Of a DNA stretch of 64,000 nucleotides, positions 7,855-16,341 are shown one piece after another (within the stretch, counting starts at the first letter, position 1; each line of letters begins with the position of its first letter). Made by a program: the position numbers and the translations under genes. The DNA is from Crocinitomicaceae bacterium (GTDB lineage Bacteria > Bacteroidota > Bacteroidia > Flavobacteriales_G > Salibacteraceae), in NCBI GenBank assembly GCA_002713215.1, contig PAVO01000030.1, forward strand, positions 62,001 through 126,000, in the 5' to 3' direction. Under the pieces are notes generated by a model. The model was not told the DNA's origin. It worked only from the letters and a program-made list of their open reading frames with translations, and did no database searches.

Positions 7855-8310
7855 TTAAAGGCCACACGCCTCACGCCAGTTTTCAGTACCAAGGTTTTCG
7901 CCCGATGCAATGTCGATAAAGATCATATCGTCTCCGCCATCCCACAGAATTTTAACCACAAACCCTTCCCATCGGTCGTCTGCGTCACGGTCGAAGTTTG
8001 GATCGGATTTTTGACGTTCAATTTCTTCAATATTGCCTTGGTTTTCGAACTGGGCTTCTGCCAGTGTTGCATAGAGTGCAGGCATAACTTCGTCACCAGA
8101 ACCGACGGTACCCGGGTTCATACTGCCTGACATATCTTCGATAACTTCGGCGTAAAAGACACCTTCAGCGATAGCTTCAGCCATGAATTCTTGGTTGATA
8201 GCATCGTTCAACAGCATCTGTTGAATGGGTGATAGTTTTTTAGGTGTAGTCACTACGCAAGCAGGTGCTGCCTGCGATATGATTGATTGTTGTTGTGCTG
8301 TTAGAGCCAT
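7855..8310 (-). CDS. Hypothetical protein, 151 aa
   Basis: Starts MALTAQQQSIISQAAPACV behind ACACAGGGGAAAC. N-terminal half Ala/Gln/Glu-rich helices; C-terminal half acidic with strand-like segments (DDRWEGFVVKILWDGGDDMIFIDIASGE). Unrecognised, no export signal. First gene of the operon under the 8352-8392 promoter. Confidence 0.7.
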   Translation of the reverse strand: MALTAQQQSIISQAAPACVVTTPKKLSPIQQMLLNDAINQEFMAEAIAEGVFYAEVIEDMSGSMNPGTVGSGDEVMPALYATLAEAQFENQGNIEEIERQKSDPNFDRDADDRWEGFVVKILWDGGDDMIFIDIASGENLGTENWREACGL

Positions 8311-8351
8311 GATGTTTCCCCTGTGTCAGTTGGCTTAAAATCAATGAAACC

Positions 8352-8392
8352 ATTATACCGAAACGGAGAATAAAAACAACATATTTGTTGTT
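8352..8392 (-). promoter_or_regulatory. Operator-promoter
   Basis: AACAAC-ATATTT-GTTGTT at 8375-8392; TTGTTT, 16-bp spacer, consensus -10 TATAAT at 8352-8357. Confidence 0.85.
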
Positions 8393-8442
8393 ATTTGAAG
8401 ATAATTAAAATGGGCGGGGAGAGCCCTCCCCCTGCACAAGAA

Positions 8443-9027
8443 TTATCGGTTGTGCCAAGTGTTAGCAAAAAAGATAAGCACGTCACCTTGCTCAGTGTCC
8501 ATGGCGACAGGAGTTAGCGAAGAGCTGCCATCTGACGGGTGGAAGTCACGCTGAATGCCAGAGCCGAGAAAAAGGACTTCCAGCGGGTTCATGGGTTCTT
8601 CTTCCTCAATCGCATCTAAAATGCGCTCTCTATTTTGCACTGCATCCAAAATAGTCTCTTGATAATACTCAGAACGTCCCTTGAGAAGTTCATCAAGAAT
8701 ATCGCCGCCTTTGGTTAGCCAGTAACCTGGGATCATCGCCATAGAGCGTCGAGGTGAACCATCAGGTTGTGCATAGTAATCGTCGTACAGGATCCCCTCG
8801 ATGAGCTTTTCGCCTTCCGAACCGAACAAGGTTTGGTTGCGCAAAATATCACACGGACTGGCTCCAAATGCGTTCATTGGAATGGGGTTGAACCCTTTGT
8901 TTCTGATCAGTTTTGAAAACTGGCTTTCAGATAGATATCGAAATTTGCTTTTTACCCAATTCTCGCAATAGAGAAAATCTCCATGCGGATCATTAGCGGG
9001 TTTCTTTTGAGTGATTATTTTAAGCAT
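8443..9027 (-). CDS. Hypothetical protein, 194 aa, tandem paralogue A
   Basis: Begins MLKIITQKKPANDPHGDF and ends DVLIFFANTWHNR. It has the same length as the neighbour ending at 9073 and matches it along its whole length: PxGDF(L/F)Y near the start, SMAMIPGYWLTKGGD in the middle, LGSGI, PVAMDTEQGDVLIF at the end. Clearly a tandem duplication. No domain recognised; soluble. Last gene of the 10289-8443 operon. Confidence 0.75.
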   Translation of the reverse strand: MLKIITQKKPANDPHGDFLYCENWVKSKFRYLSESQFSKLIRNKGFNPIPMNAFGASPCDILRNQTLFGSEGEKLIEGILYDDYYAQPDGSPRRSMAMIPGYWLTKGGDILDELLKGRSEYYQETILDAVQNRERILDAIEEEEPMNPLEVLFLGSGIQRDFHPSDGSSSLTPVAMDTEQGDVLIFFANTWHNR

Positions 9028-9072
9028 AGCGGGCCTTAAGGCTTATTTTAGGGGCTCGGGGCCCCGTTCGTG

Positions 9073-9657
9073 TTATTTGTTGTGCCAACAATTGGCCATG
9101 AAGATAAGTACATCGCCTTGTTTGGTATCTATTGCGACGGGTACTACAGAATGGCTGCCATGTTCAGGGAATAGCCCTGAAGGGATCCCCGAACCCAACA
9201 TGATTTTCTCCATGTTGAAGGGCTTAAGATCGTTGTATTCCTTGCTAACCATGTGTGAACGGTTCCAGTCGGCATCCAAGATGGCTTCTTTACGCCAGTT
9301 AGCGAACTTCTCGATGGCCTTTGTGAATGTATCACCACCTTTTGTTAGCCAGATGCGCGGGGTCATTGCCAATGATTTACGATCGGCACCATCAGGTAAG
9401 GTTACAAAGTCTGTGTACTGGATATCGCTCAATAGCTTTGCGCCAGCGTTTCCGAAAATCGTGCTTTTGAGCAAGATGTCGCGGGCAGTATCGCCAAAGT
9501 ATGAGAAAGGTACAGGGTTATATTCGGTGTCAGTCATCAATACCTTGTACTCATCCTCCGTGAGAAATCTGAATAGCGACTTGATTGAGTCGTTACCATA
9601 GAAGAAATCGCCGTAAGGGTGTGTTGCTGGTTTCGCTTGTTGGATTAGCTCTAACAT
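9073..9657 (-). CDS. Hypothetical protein, 194 aa, tandem paralogue B
   Basis: Begins MLELIQQAKPATHPYGDFFYG and ends DVLIFMANCWHNK. Paralogue of the gene at 8443-9027, conserved mainly in PxGDF, (S)LAMTPRIWLTKGGD, LGSGI and PVAIDTKQGDVLIF. Its ATG overlaps the end of the 212-aa gene (9651-9657), so the two are coupled. The 45-base gap between the copies contains a GC-rich palindrome. Confidence 0.75.
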   Translation of the reverse strand: MLELIQQAKPATHPYGDFFYGNDSIKSLFRFLTEDEYKVLMTDTEYNPVPFSYFGDTARDILLKSTIFGNAGAKLLSDIQYTDFVTLPDGADRKSLAMTPRIWLTKGGDTFTKAIEKFANWRKEAILDADWNRSHMVSKEYNDLKPFNMEKIMLGSGIPSGLFPEHGSHSVVPVAIDTKQGDVLIFMANCWHNK

Positions 9658-10289
9658 GACGCCTCCTTGAATGAAGCTTGTTTCATCGCTTCAAGTTGCT
9701 TTAACTCCGCTTCGATATTTGGCATGTCACGGTTTTCGCGCTGGGCAATCTCTTTACGAGACGTTTCACCTAGCCAAACAATGTGATCGTGCATTTTGGC
9801 ATCGTATACACCGTCTTTAAGGTAATCTGACGCAAGTGTGAAAAACGAATAGCTTAGCGCTTTGGTATTGATGATATATTGGCGCTTGTTGACTTTCAGT
9901 AGGAACAGTGGTCTGTAATCCATGCTAAGACGCTGAGTTATGCCAGATGGCAGATTCTTGTTGATGTACTCTGTGATGCAAGTAGCGTCATCTTCCAAGG
10001 TGTCATGCGCACTCAGGTTGCTTTCGCTAATAATCAGATCACACTCGCCCATAACTTTGTCATCAACCAATACCATGCGGGCGTCGACTTCATTGCTGGC
10101 TATAAGTAATTCTGCAATGGAACGCGTGTTTTTATACTTCGTTTTAGGAAGGATAGGGCGGCATAGTGCTTTGTATAGAACAAATGCAATGTTGGCGTCT
10201 GGACGGATTGACTTCATGTCCAGTTCAAGGCCCACATCAGGGAGGCGTTTCCCATTATGGTCTTTAATGTCTTCGAGCAGGATAATCAT
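9651..10289 (-). CDS. Hypothetical protein, 212 aa
   Basis: Begins MIILLEDIKDHNGKRLPDVG. A mixed alpha/beta sequence with a conserved-looking core (MVLVDDKVMGECDLIISES, RPLFLLKVNKRQYIINTKALSYSF) and a charged helical C-terminus. First gene of the operon driven by 10350-10390, upstream of the two 194-aa paralogues. Function unknown. Confidence 0.7.
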   Translation of the reverse strand: MIILLEDIKDHNGKRLPDVGLELDMKSIRPDANIAFVLYKALCRPILPKTKYKNTRSIAELLIASNEVDARMVLVDDKVMGECDLIISESNLSAHDTLEDDATCITEYINKNLPSGITQRLSMDYRPLFLLKVNKRQYIINTKALSYSFFTLASDYLKDGVYDAKMHDHIVWLGETSRKEIAQRENRDMPNIEAELKQLEAMKQASFKEASC

Positions 10290-10349
10290 ATATAAACCCC
10301 TGTGGTAGAGTGTTCGTGACGCTCTGTTATCTAATTGAATATTAAATCA

Positions 10350-10390
10350 ATCATACCACAGGAGAAATTAAAAACAACACTTTTGTTGTT
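10350..10390 (-). promoter_or_regulatory. Operator-promoter
   Basis: AACAAC-ACTTTT-GTTGTT at 10373-10390; TTGTTT, 16-bp spacer, TGG-TATGAT (-10 at 10350-10355). Confidence 0.85.
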
Positions 10391-10400
10391 TTGATGATAA

Positions 10401-10913
10401 TTATTTACTTGGCGTCCATGCAGAAAGGTTCTGCACCCGCCCGACTTCCTTTTTGTATTCGAGGTCGATGTAAAATAGTGAAGCTTCAAGGCATGTGTTC
10501 ACAGATTCCATTGTATGTCGGCCCGCTGTTGTGCCTGACGTGTATGCGGTGATGCTGTGCCCGTTATCATTAAATTTGAAGGTGAAATTCCCGTTACAGT
10601 CTGCCTGAATCCTAGTCGCCTTATTGATGTTGAATGGGCCAAGTTTAGGGGAAGTGAAAGATGCGGAAACAAGGTTCCTTCGCACGGTAATGTCGGACTG
10701 AAGAGCCTTAAACGAATCAAGCTTCATCTTTGATGCTAAGCTTTCAGTTGGTTCGAAAGTCAAAAAAAGCGTTGATGACACGGGATCGGGTTCCCCACTT
10801 TTTTGTGTAAATATGAAAGCTGCACAAACAGCCACTAGCACAATTAAAACGACCCCCAATTGTGTTGGTGTATGGTTACTTTTGTTATCCGTGTTTTTGG
10901 TTTCTGAAGTCAT
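10401..10913 (-). CDS. Single-pass membrane protein, 170 aa
   Basis: Start MTSETKNTDNKSN at ATG 10913, with AAAGGA six bases before it. One transmembrane helix at about residues 20-38 (GVVLIVLVAVCAAFIF), then a periplasmic domain. A cysteine followed by NGNFTFKF and a second cysteine (NTCLEAS) resembles the pattern in the neighbour at 10947 (FCDGYIEFEY, LKCFNAS), so the two are probably distant paralogues. Function unknown. Confidence 0.7.
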   Translation of the reverse strand: MTSETKNTDNKSNHTPTQLGVVLIVLVAVCAAFIFTQKSGEPDPVSSTLFLTFEPTESLASKMKLDSFKALQSDITVRRNLVSASFTSPKLGPFNINKATRIQADCNGNFTFKFNDNGHSITAYTSGTTAGRHTMESVNTCLEASLFYIDLEYKKEVGRVQNLSAWTPSK

Positions 10914-10946
10914 GTTTAATCCTTTCAACCCGTTTTAGATAAGTAG

Positions 10947-11462
10947 TTATATTTTGCTAAAAAGCGTTCCCAAATAATTTGGTTTCCATTTCGATTTATC
11001 TCGTGCCGATATTTTTTTCTGCTTCTCTTGGTTCGCCATTTGAATCGCTTCAATACTTGCGTTAAAGCACTTCAATAAGATTTCATCTGGGTAATTTTCC
11101 GGGCTAGTGGTGGACGCAATAATGGCACGAGTCTCAGGTGTGTACTCAAATTCAATGTAGCCGTCACAGAATTCCTTAATCCTATCCTTACTCTCTTGAA
11201 CCAAAAATTGGCGTCCATCGTCCATGACAATGATGGTTTTTAAAGTGCCTTTGGCATCGATAACAATTGAGTCTGCTAAATCCTCGTAATGCCATGAGTA
11301 TTTTTTATCGAGTGATGGCGGTAAGAATTGCTGCGTACTTTTTAAAAGGTACGCTGAAACTTTTAAGGCCCCCACACTTATTAATGTGAACAGGATCCCA
11401 AAAATTGTAAGGTGGGTAATGTTTTTCACGCGTGATTTATCGCTTGCTTGTCCAGTGTTCAT
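10947..11462 (-). CDS. Single-pass membrane protein, 171 aa
   Basis: Starts MNTGQASDKSRVKN behind AAGGACGTAAC. Transmembrane helix at about residues 19-38 (IFGILFTLISVGALKVSAYL). The extracytoplasmic part has two cysteines and a basic C-terminus (KWKPNYLGTLFSKI). It lies downstream of the 361-aa gene and upstream of its likely paralogue at 10401-10913. No family recognised. Confidence 0.7.
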   Translation of the reverse strand: MNTGQASDKSRVKNITHLTIFGILFTLISVGALKVSAYLLKSTQQFLPPSLDKKYSWHYEDLADSIVIDAKGTLKTIIVMDDGRQFLVQESKDRIKEFCDGYIEFEYTPETRAIIASTTSPENYPDEILLKCFNASIEAIQMANQEKQKKISARDKSKWKPNYLGTLFSKI

Positions 11463-11510
11463 GTTACGTCCTTGTGTTTAACTACGCGCCCATGCTGGGC
11501 GCAGGTCCAT

Positions 11511-12596
11511 TTATATGCGAGGTAAAACCTTTCCTCGCTTTATGTCGCTCGGCTGTTCTGTGTCGACCCACAATTCAATGTTGGCCATTTCTGAACGAAG
11601 CTGTAAGCCTGGGGCATCGTCTTTTGCACGCTCAACAGCGGTATTGAGATCAGGTGCTTCAACGGTAACAATGCAGTCAGCGCGGAAAACAGCGTCAGTC
11701 TCATCATTGCCGGCAACAAAATCATAACCCTGCCACTCGGTTGGCATCTCCCAGTCTTGTAGGAAGTCTTCATCACCAGAGATGACCGAACGAACGACCA
11801 CTTCATATTCGTAATGAACAGGGCCAAGCACTTCATCAATCGCCTGTTTGAAGCAAGGCGAATCTTTGCTTGGTCTAAACTCTTCGTCACCATCCCACAG
11901 TTCAAATGATTGTCCGACCCACTTAGCCAGCTGCTTGTCATCCATTTTTTTAACTTCTTCAAGTTCATGGTGTTGGCTAGTAAGTTCATCAAAGAACGAA
12001 TAAATCGTGTCCATCAAATATTCGCGGTATGCGTAACCGATGGTTTTGTAATGAACGTAGGTGAAATCTTTAGACAGAAACCCCGGGGATTCCATGACGT
12101 ATTCTTTGTAAACACTATCAAGGCGTGATGGATCTAACTCTGTAAGAGACTTGCTGGCAATGGCGAATGTCTCGTCATTGATTTCATGGAAGTCCTTGTA
12201 GAACTCGCTCAGCTCATCCTCTTCGTTGATGGCATCGTAGATTGAGTTGTCCACGCCATGCTTAAGTAGGTAGACGATTTTATCCATCCACTCATAAACG
12301 GCATGAGACATGTCGATTTTTAGGACCGCTAGGAAATCGTTGTATTTGCCACCAGCAGGAACGGTAACAGTATTGTCGGTTTTCTGAATTGCTGGCGCTT
12401 GTTTATTGCCATCAAGCACGCTTTTCAGTGTGTTGATGTTAAAGTCAGAGTTGGTGCCTGGTAGGGTGCTGGCCATAATTGCAGCCAACTTATTGTGACC
12501 AATGCGGCATTTGCCCTTGGTTGACGCATCGAGTGTTGAAGCAATGTTTTGGCTCCAACCAATAAAACTTTCGTGTGTATTTGGAAAAATACTCAT
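11511..12596 (-). CDS. Hypothetical protein, 361 aa
   Basis: Starts MSIFPNTHESFIGWSQN, with TGAGGAC upstream. Large soluble protein, acidic in its middle (INEEDELSEFYKDFHEINDE); the C-terminal ~100 residues hold beta-rich segments (YEYEVVVRSVISGDEDF, ADCIVTVEAPDLNTAVERAKDDAPG) that resemble a small repeated sensor-like fold. Its leader of about 230 bases is unusually long and GC-rich for this element. Function unknown. Confidence 0.7.
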   Translation of the reverse strand: MSIFPNTHESFIGWSQNIASTLDASTKGKCRIGHNKLAAIMASTLPGTNSDFNINTLKSVLDGNKQAPAIQKTDNTVTVPAGGKYNDFLAVLKIDMSHAVYEWMDKIVYLLKHGVDNSIYDAINEEDELSEFYKDFHEINDETFAIASKSLTELDPSRLDSVYKEYVMESPGFLSKDFTYVHYKTIGYAYREYLMDTIYSFFDELTSQHHELEEVKKMDDKQLAKWVGQSFELWDGDEEFRPSKDSPCFKQAIDEVLGPVHYEYEVVVRSVISGDEDFLQDWEMPTEWQGYDFVAGNDETDAVFRADCIVTVEAPDLNTAVERAKDDAPGLQLRSEMANIELWVDTEQPSDIKRGKVLPRI

Positions 12597-12939
12597 ATCA
12601 ATGTCCTCAAGTAAATCTGAAGCTATGTGTTACCCGGTTTGCGATTACTTCAGACTTGATTACATATCTATGCGTTTAAGTATTGAAGCGACTGTTTTAC
12701 CTACCACCCATGTTGGTGCCGGGAATTGCGCTCGGACAGCTAGCCGAATCACAGACGGACAGGTCTAGCCTGCTGGTCTTTAGTGCGATATGAAAAGTAT
12801 CTCATAACTCCTGCTTAACATCAACACAAAAACAACATAATAGTTGTTTAATTTGGGATAAAGGCATCCAGAATTACATATCGTGATACCATATAAAGTC
12901 GCTACAGGAATGGCGGAATAAGATGTTCAGGGAATACGC
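12597..12939. other. Divergent intergenic region with operator and GC-rich leader
   Basis: 343 bases between divergent genes. Holds the operator-like palindrome AACAAC-ATAATA-GTTGTT (12831-12848), but no -10 at the usual distance on either strand. The minus-strand leader 12690-12780 is GC-rich and can fold: CACC-AACAT-GGGTG and two direct copies of CTGTCCG. No known riboswitch recognised. Confidence 0.4.
12831..12848. promoter_or_regulatory. Operator-like palindrome, variant centre
   Basis: AACAAC-ATAATA-GTTGTT, perfect arms with an unusual centre. Lies between divergent genes at 12596 and 12940. Confidence 0.7.
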
Positions 12940-13668
12940 ATGAGAAGTATAATAAACGCAGTTGTATTCGCACTTGTCACCGTGATGGTTGTCAATGTGT
13001 GGGGCAACTTTGTTATGGAAAGCAAAGTAGGGGAATTCACGCCACCTAATAGAAATATTTTCGCTCAACGAATGTTTGAGGGGGTCGACACGGGGGTAAA
13101 CACGCAGACAACCGATTGCTGGACATTACCTGAAGAGAAATGGGGCGATCTGGAAATAAACTGCGCTTTATTCCTTGAAGCATATTACACCAAAGATGAT
13201 CAGTTGTTTGAGCGTCGCTCCAATCAACTGGCTAAAGAATTTCGCAATCCGATACGTTTCGTGTACCCGGTTAATGTAACGGCCGACAGGTTAGTGAGAT
13301 ACATTGATCTTGATATGCAGATGCACGGCAAGTTGAATTGCGCCCTTATCAAAAAAGGCTGCACCAGCACGGAACCGATGGAACGAGCTGAGAAAAGCAA
13401 GGTGCTGGCTTTAAAGGATAAAATCCTTCGATTCATGCTGATGTCTACGTTCTTTGGTGTTTTGTTGCCGGCAGTGGCGATGTTGTACGCATGGCTTGAG
13501 TATCATGCCAAATCTGTGGCCCACAGCAAGCGTGAGCGCTATCAAGCCCCAACATTGATGCAAAGCCTAAAGTTTGCCAACGAAGAGCGTGTAATGGCCA
13601 ATGCGGCGCTATACGGAGGTTTGATAAATACTTTTGCTTGGGTGGCCATAGCAATTGTGTTGTCGTAG
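12940..13668 (+). CDS. Multi-pass membrane protein, 242 aa
   Basis: Starts MRSIINAVVFALVTVMVVNVWGN, an N-terminal membrane helix (about residues 5-24). A periplasmic-type domain follows with several cysteines (DCWTLPEE, INCALF, LNCALIKKGCTS), then helices at about 165-188 and at the C-terminus (GLINTFAWVAIAIVLS). One of the few plus-strand genes here. It ends in the bidirectional terminator 13686-13710. Function unknown. Confidence 0.75.
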   Translation: MRSIINAVVFALVTVMVVNVWGNFVMESKVGEFTPPNRNIFAQRMFEGVDTGVNTQTTDCWTLPEEKWGDLEINCALFLEAYYTKDDQLFERRSNQLAKEFRNPIRFVYPVNVTADRLVRYIDLDMQMHGKLNCALIKKGCTSTEPMERAEKSKVLALKDKILRFMLMSTFFGVLLPAVAMLYAWLEYHAKSVAHSKRERYQAPTLMQSLKFANEERVMANAALYGGLINTFAWVAIAIVLS

Positions 13669-13685
13669 TAACCTGGCACAGTAAG

Positions 13686-13710
13686 AAGGGGCGTATTAGC
13701 CCCTTTTTTT
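13686..13710. terminator. Bidirectional terminator
   Basis: AAGGGGC-GTATTA-GCCCCTTTTTTT; serves the plus gene ending at 13668 and, with its A-run, the minus gene ending at 13713. Confidence 0.85.
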
Positions 13711-13712
13711 AT

Positions 13713-14009
13713 TTAGAACGCAATTCGCTTAATACTCTTGAGTACGTCACGTAAAAAGATAACTTCATACCACGGCTTATCAACGGGCTTATTTTTTCTG
13801 ATAGCAACAAGGTGTGCGCTAAACATCACTTTGGCCTTACGATAGAAAAGAACACCGTTACATTCACCTTTAATGGCCTTTAGGATCCCCCAAGGGGTCA
13901 TCAATTGTAAGATGGTTAGTAGGGCTGCTGCGACTAAAGCTAGCGGTTTACCAATGAAATGGATGATGAATTGCGCGATTGCGACTTTGTTTTTCTGTTT
14001 TTTTGACAT
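13713..14009 (-). CDS. Small membrane protein, 98 aa
   Basis: Starts MSKKQKNKVAIAQFIIHF. Hydrophobic segment at about residues 22-42 (KPLALVAAALLTILQLMTPWG), otherwise basic (KPVDKPWYEVIFLRDVLKSIKRIAF). Probably an inner-membrane protein with positive cytoplasmic ends. Monocistronic; it does not have the AACAAC operator. Function unknown. Confidence 0.65.
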   Translation of the reverse strand: MSKKQKNKVAIAQFIIHFIGKPLALVAAALLTILQLMTPWGILKAIKGECNGVLFYRKAKVMFSAHLVAIRKNKPVDKPWYEVIFLRDVLKSIKRIAF

Positions 14010-14204
14010 GAGCTACTCACTGTTTTAATTGTAATTTTATGTAGTCTCCTATGCGTGATATCGCTCCATAATGCGATAGGTTAATGGTCTCACAAATTAA
14101 GGCTTAAGTCAATAAAAACCATATAAAACAGAAGCCTACTGGAATTTATAAATATGTCAAGTTATAGGGTGGAATGCCAGCACGCCATGTGCTGGCGGGT
14201 TGTT

Positions 14205-14525
14205 TTACCACAGGGGCTGTTCAGCTAGTTCAGATTCAGATTTGACTGCTTGGAGGCGTCGACTTATTTGATCATAGGCAATCCAGCGAAGGCGATAGTC
14301 ACCGCTAGGGGATTCAATGATAAACCCTGCTTTTGTTAAGCTAAGCAGGTTTACAGCGTAGTCGCGTTCTGGGAACGCTTTTTGATACGCCACTTCCATC
14401 CGAGTGTCAAAACGAGAGATGCTTTGTAGCTCAAGGATCTTGGTTAGCAACCAATTGAAACCATCATCGCTATGAAGCCGAATTGTAGGAGCACCTTCCT
14501 GTGTGCCGTGTTCATGTGAACGCAT
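14205..14525 (-). CDS. Hypothetical protein, 106 aa, possible winged helix
   Basis: Starts MRSHEHGTQEGAPTIRL behind AGGAGGTGAC, an ideal ribosome-binding site. The middle (LLTKILELQSISRFDTRMEVAYQK...NLLSLTKAGFIIES) then PSGDYRLRW has the helix-helix-wing look of a winged-helix fold, but this is only by eye. It follows the methyltransferase at 14555 by 29 bases in the same operon, so a regulatory role is possible. Confidence 0.6.
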   Translation of the reverse strand: MRSHEHGTQEGAPTIRLHSDDGFNWLLTKILELQSISRFDTRMEVAYQKAFPERDYAVNLLSLTKAGFIIESPSGDYRLRWIAYDQISRRLQAVKSESELAEQPLW

Positions 14526-14554
14526 GTCACCTCCTTGTGACCATTAGTGTATTT

Positions 14555-15730
14555 TTAGATGGCTAACGCTAGCTGCGGTACCTCTTCTTTGGCATATGCT
14601 TCACGAATGATGTGCTGCTCAACCCAGTTTACTGCTTGTGGACAAACAGCATCGCCTGTACATCCGTATGCGGCCTTATCGTTACCTGGTAGCTCAAACG
14701 TATCATCAAACCCCATCAATCGCGCTGATTCGCGCGGAGAGACGCATTTAAAGCGATAATCCCCTTTGCCAGCAATCAATACCCAACAACGGCTACTGCC
14801 CCCTTTGTAGGGACGTTGTGCCGGCGCAAGGCCAGAAACCGATATTTCAGTAGCATTATAACCGATCCCAGCGGAATTCTTCCTTCCACGGCGAGCAACA
14901 GTGCTCACTGATGTAACGGGTGAATTAACCAGTTGCTTAAATCGAGTCAATTGAGCGCCAGTCAAATTGGCCACTAGCTCGTCAGAAAATGATTGCTCTG
15001 CCCAGTATCCGTCATCATGGAAATTGATCACATCTTCAAGTTGAAGGGTGCGAGTTGGTAACGCTTGGGTCGTTTCTAGTGTGAACATATCCAAGTCGAG
15101 GTTGCTCAGCATCCAACGGCGCAATGGGTTGGTTACAAGCTCTTTGTCGCTCGGGATGTTGTCCGCCGTTAATCGATATGCTTTCGGCGATAGGGATTTT
15201 TTATCCACGCCGGTGATGAATATACGCGGTCGTGATTGTGGAACAAAATGCTTGGCGTCCACGACGGAGATATTCACGGCATATCCCAAGCTGTTTAATT
15301 CGAGAACCAGCGAACGCAGATCAGTACCTTGATTACGTGCAATGAGACCCGTGGGGTTTTCGAGCATCGATAGCGGATGGCTTTTGGTACCGCGCTTTTC
15401 TTTTAGTAAGTTGAGCCAACGGTAAACCACACCAGATTTAATCCCTAACAAGCCCTGACGGCCGCCGGCACAACTTGTGTTGGTACATGGAAATGTGGCG
15501 CTTGAAATGGTCGAATTAGGGAAGTCAGACGGTTTGATTTTGCTGATGTCTTCACACAGTACGTCTGTGTTTGGATGGTTAAGTTTGTTAATTTCGCACT
15601 TTAGCGGATCAATATCGTTTGCCCAGATGGTTTCAAAGCTATCTAGTCCAAGTGAAACACCGCCCACGCCAGCGAAAAACTCGGTATGGGTATCAATAGA
15701 ATGGCTGCGTTGTGCTTTACGTAAAATCAT
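14555..15730 (-). CDS. DNA (cytosine-5) methyltransferase, orphan
   Basis: 391 aa with C5-methyltransferase motifs in order: I at about 17-30 (FFAGVGGVSLGLDSF), IV with catalytic Cys82 (FPCTNTS), VI E124-N-P126, VIII Q165-SRPR-169, and a C-terminal motif X-like MGFDDTFELPGND. It transfers a methyl group from SAM to cytosine C5 in a specific site. No restriction enzyme is next to it, so it probably protects the element against host restriction or regulates genes. Second gene of the operon starting at 16260. Confidence 0.9.
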   Translation of the reverse strand: MILRKAQRSHSIDTHTEFFAGVGGVSLGLDSFETIWANDIDPLKCEINKLNHPNTDVLCEDISKIKPSDFPNSTISSATFPCTNTSCAGGRQGLLGIKSGVVYRWLNLLKEKRGTKSHPLSMLENPTGLIARNQGTDLRSLVLELNSLGYAVNISVVDAKHFVPQSRPRIFITGVDKKSLSPKAYRLTADNIPSDKELVTNPLRRWMLSNLDLDMFTLETTQALPTRTLQLEDVINFHDDGYWAEQSFSDELVANLTGAQLTRFKQLVNSPVTSVSTVARRGRKNSAGIGYNATEISVSGLAPAQRPYKGGSSRCWVLIAGKGDYRFKCVSPRESARLMGFDDTFELPGNDKAAYGCTGDAVCPQAVNWVEQHIIREAYAKEEVPQLALAI

Positions 15731-15756
15731 TTTTCAGCTCCAAATGATGGCCAGAA

Positions 15757-16260
15757 TTAACTGGCCAATGAGATTGCGTCAGCACGCTTCTCAGCGCTGA
15801 ACTGAAAACCATCCATGACAAACTCACCTTCAGCATAACCGTCGGTCACGTCGTCTTCAGAGAGCTTGTCATCTGCATCAGGACATTTGGCAAGTAATGC
15901 GTCATAGAGGTTGTCGAGAACAGAGTCACCTTTGTTTACCGCAGTTACTGCATTGATCTGACCATCTTGCTCGCTTCGCGTCACAATTACCCATTCGGTA
16001 TACTCTGGAGTAAGGGTCTGAATTTTGATGATGTTCAGGTCGCCTGTTACTTCTGAATAAGGTAATGACCAGTCACCCATATGGAAACCGTGTTCGCCCA
16101 AGGTGATAGGCGGCAAAATAATAGAGATAGCAATTGGATCAATGGTTAACTGGGTGCGTAAATGCGGGTTATCTTCAACAAAGGCATGAATGAATGCCAT
16201 TTTGGGTTCGTTGTGGTTGAAAGTCAGTTCCGTGCCGGTAGTAAGATTGATGATTTTCAT
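15757..16260 (-). CDS. Hypothetical protein, 167 aa
   Basis: Starts MKIINLTTGTELTFNHNEP, placed behind ACACAGGGGAAACAC; the open frame runs further upstream but into the promoter. Beta-rich N-terminal half (DLNIIKIQTLTPEYTEWVIVTRSEQDGQINAV). First gene of the operon with the methyltransferase, 26 bases upstream of it. Unrecognised. Confidence 0.7.
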   Translation of the reverse strand: MKIINLTTGTELTFNHNEPKMAFIHAFVEDNPHLRTQLTIDPIAISIILPPITLGEHGFHMGDWSLPYSEVTGDLNIIKIQTLTPEYTEWVIVTRSEQDGQINAVTAVNKGDSVLDNLYDALLAKCPDADDKLSEDDVTDGYAEGEFVMDGFQFSAEKRADAISLAS

Positions 16261-16299
16261 GTGTTTCCCCTGTGTATTCAAATCATTCAAGATGGGTAT

Positions 16300-16341
16300 A
16301 GAATACCAAAACAGGGGGAGTAAAACAACATTTTTGTTGTT
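16300..16341 (-). promoter_or_regulatory. Operator-promoter of methyltransferase operon
   Basis: AACAAC-ATTTTT-GTTGTT at 16324-16341; TTGTTT, 17-bp spacer, TGG-TATTCT (-10 at 16300-16305). Confidence 0.8.

Noticed and set aside
9011-9601. 196-aa plus-strand frame opposite paralogue B
   Set aside because: Antisense to a gene supported by its paralogue; mirror-image codon pattern and no start signal.
11540-11992. 150-aa frame within the 361-aa gene
   Set aside because: Same strand, other frame; rich in Ser, Leu and Arg as expected of a shifted frame, no ribosome-binding site.
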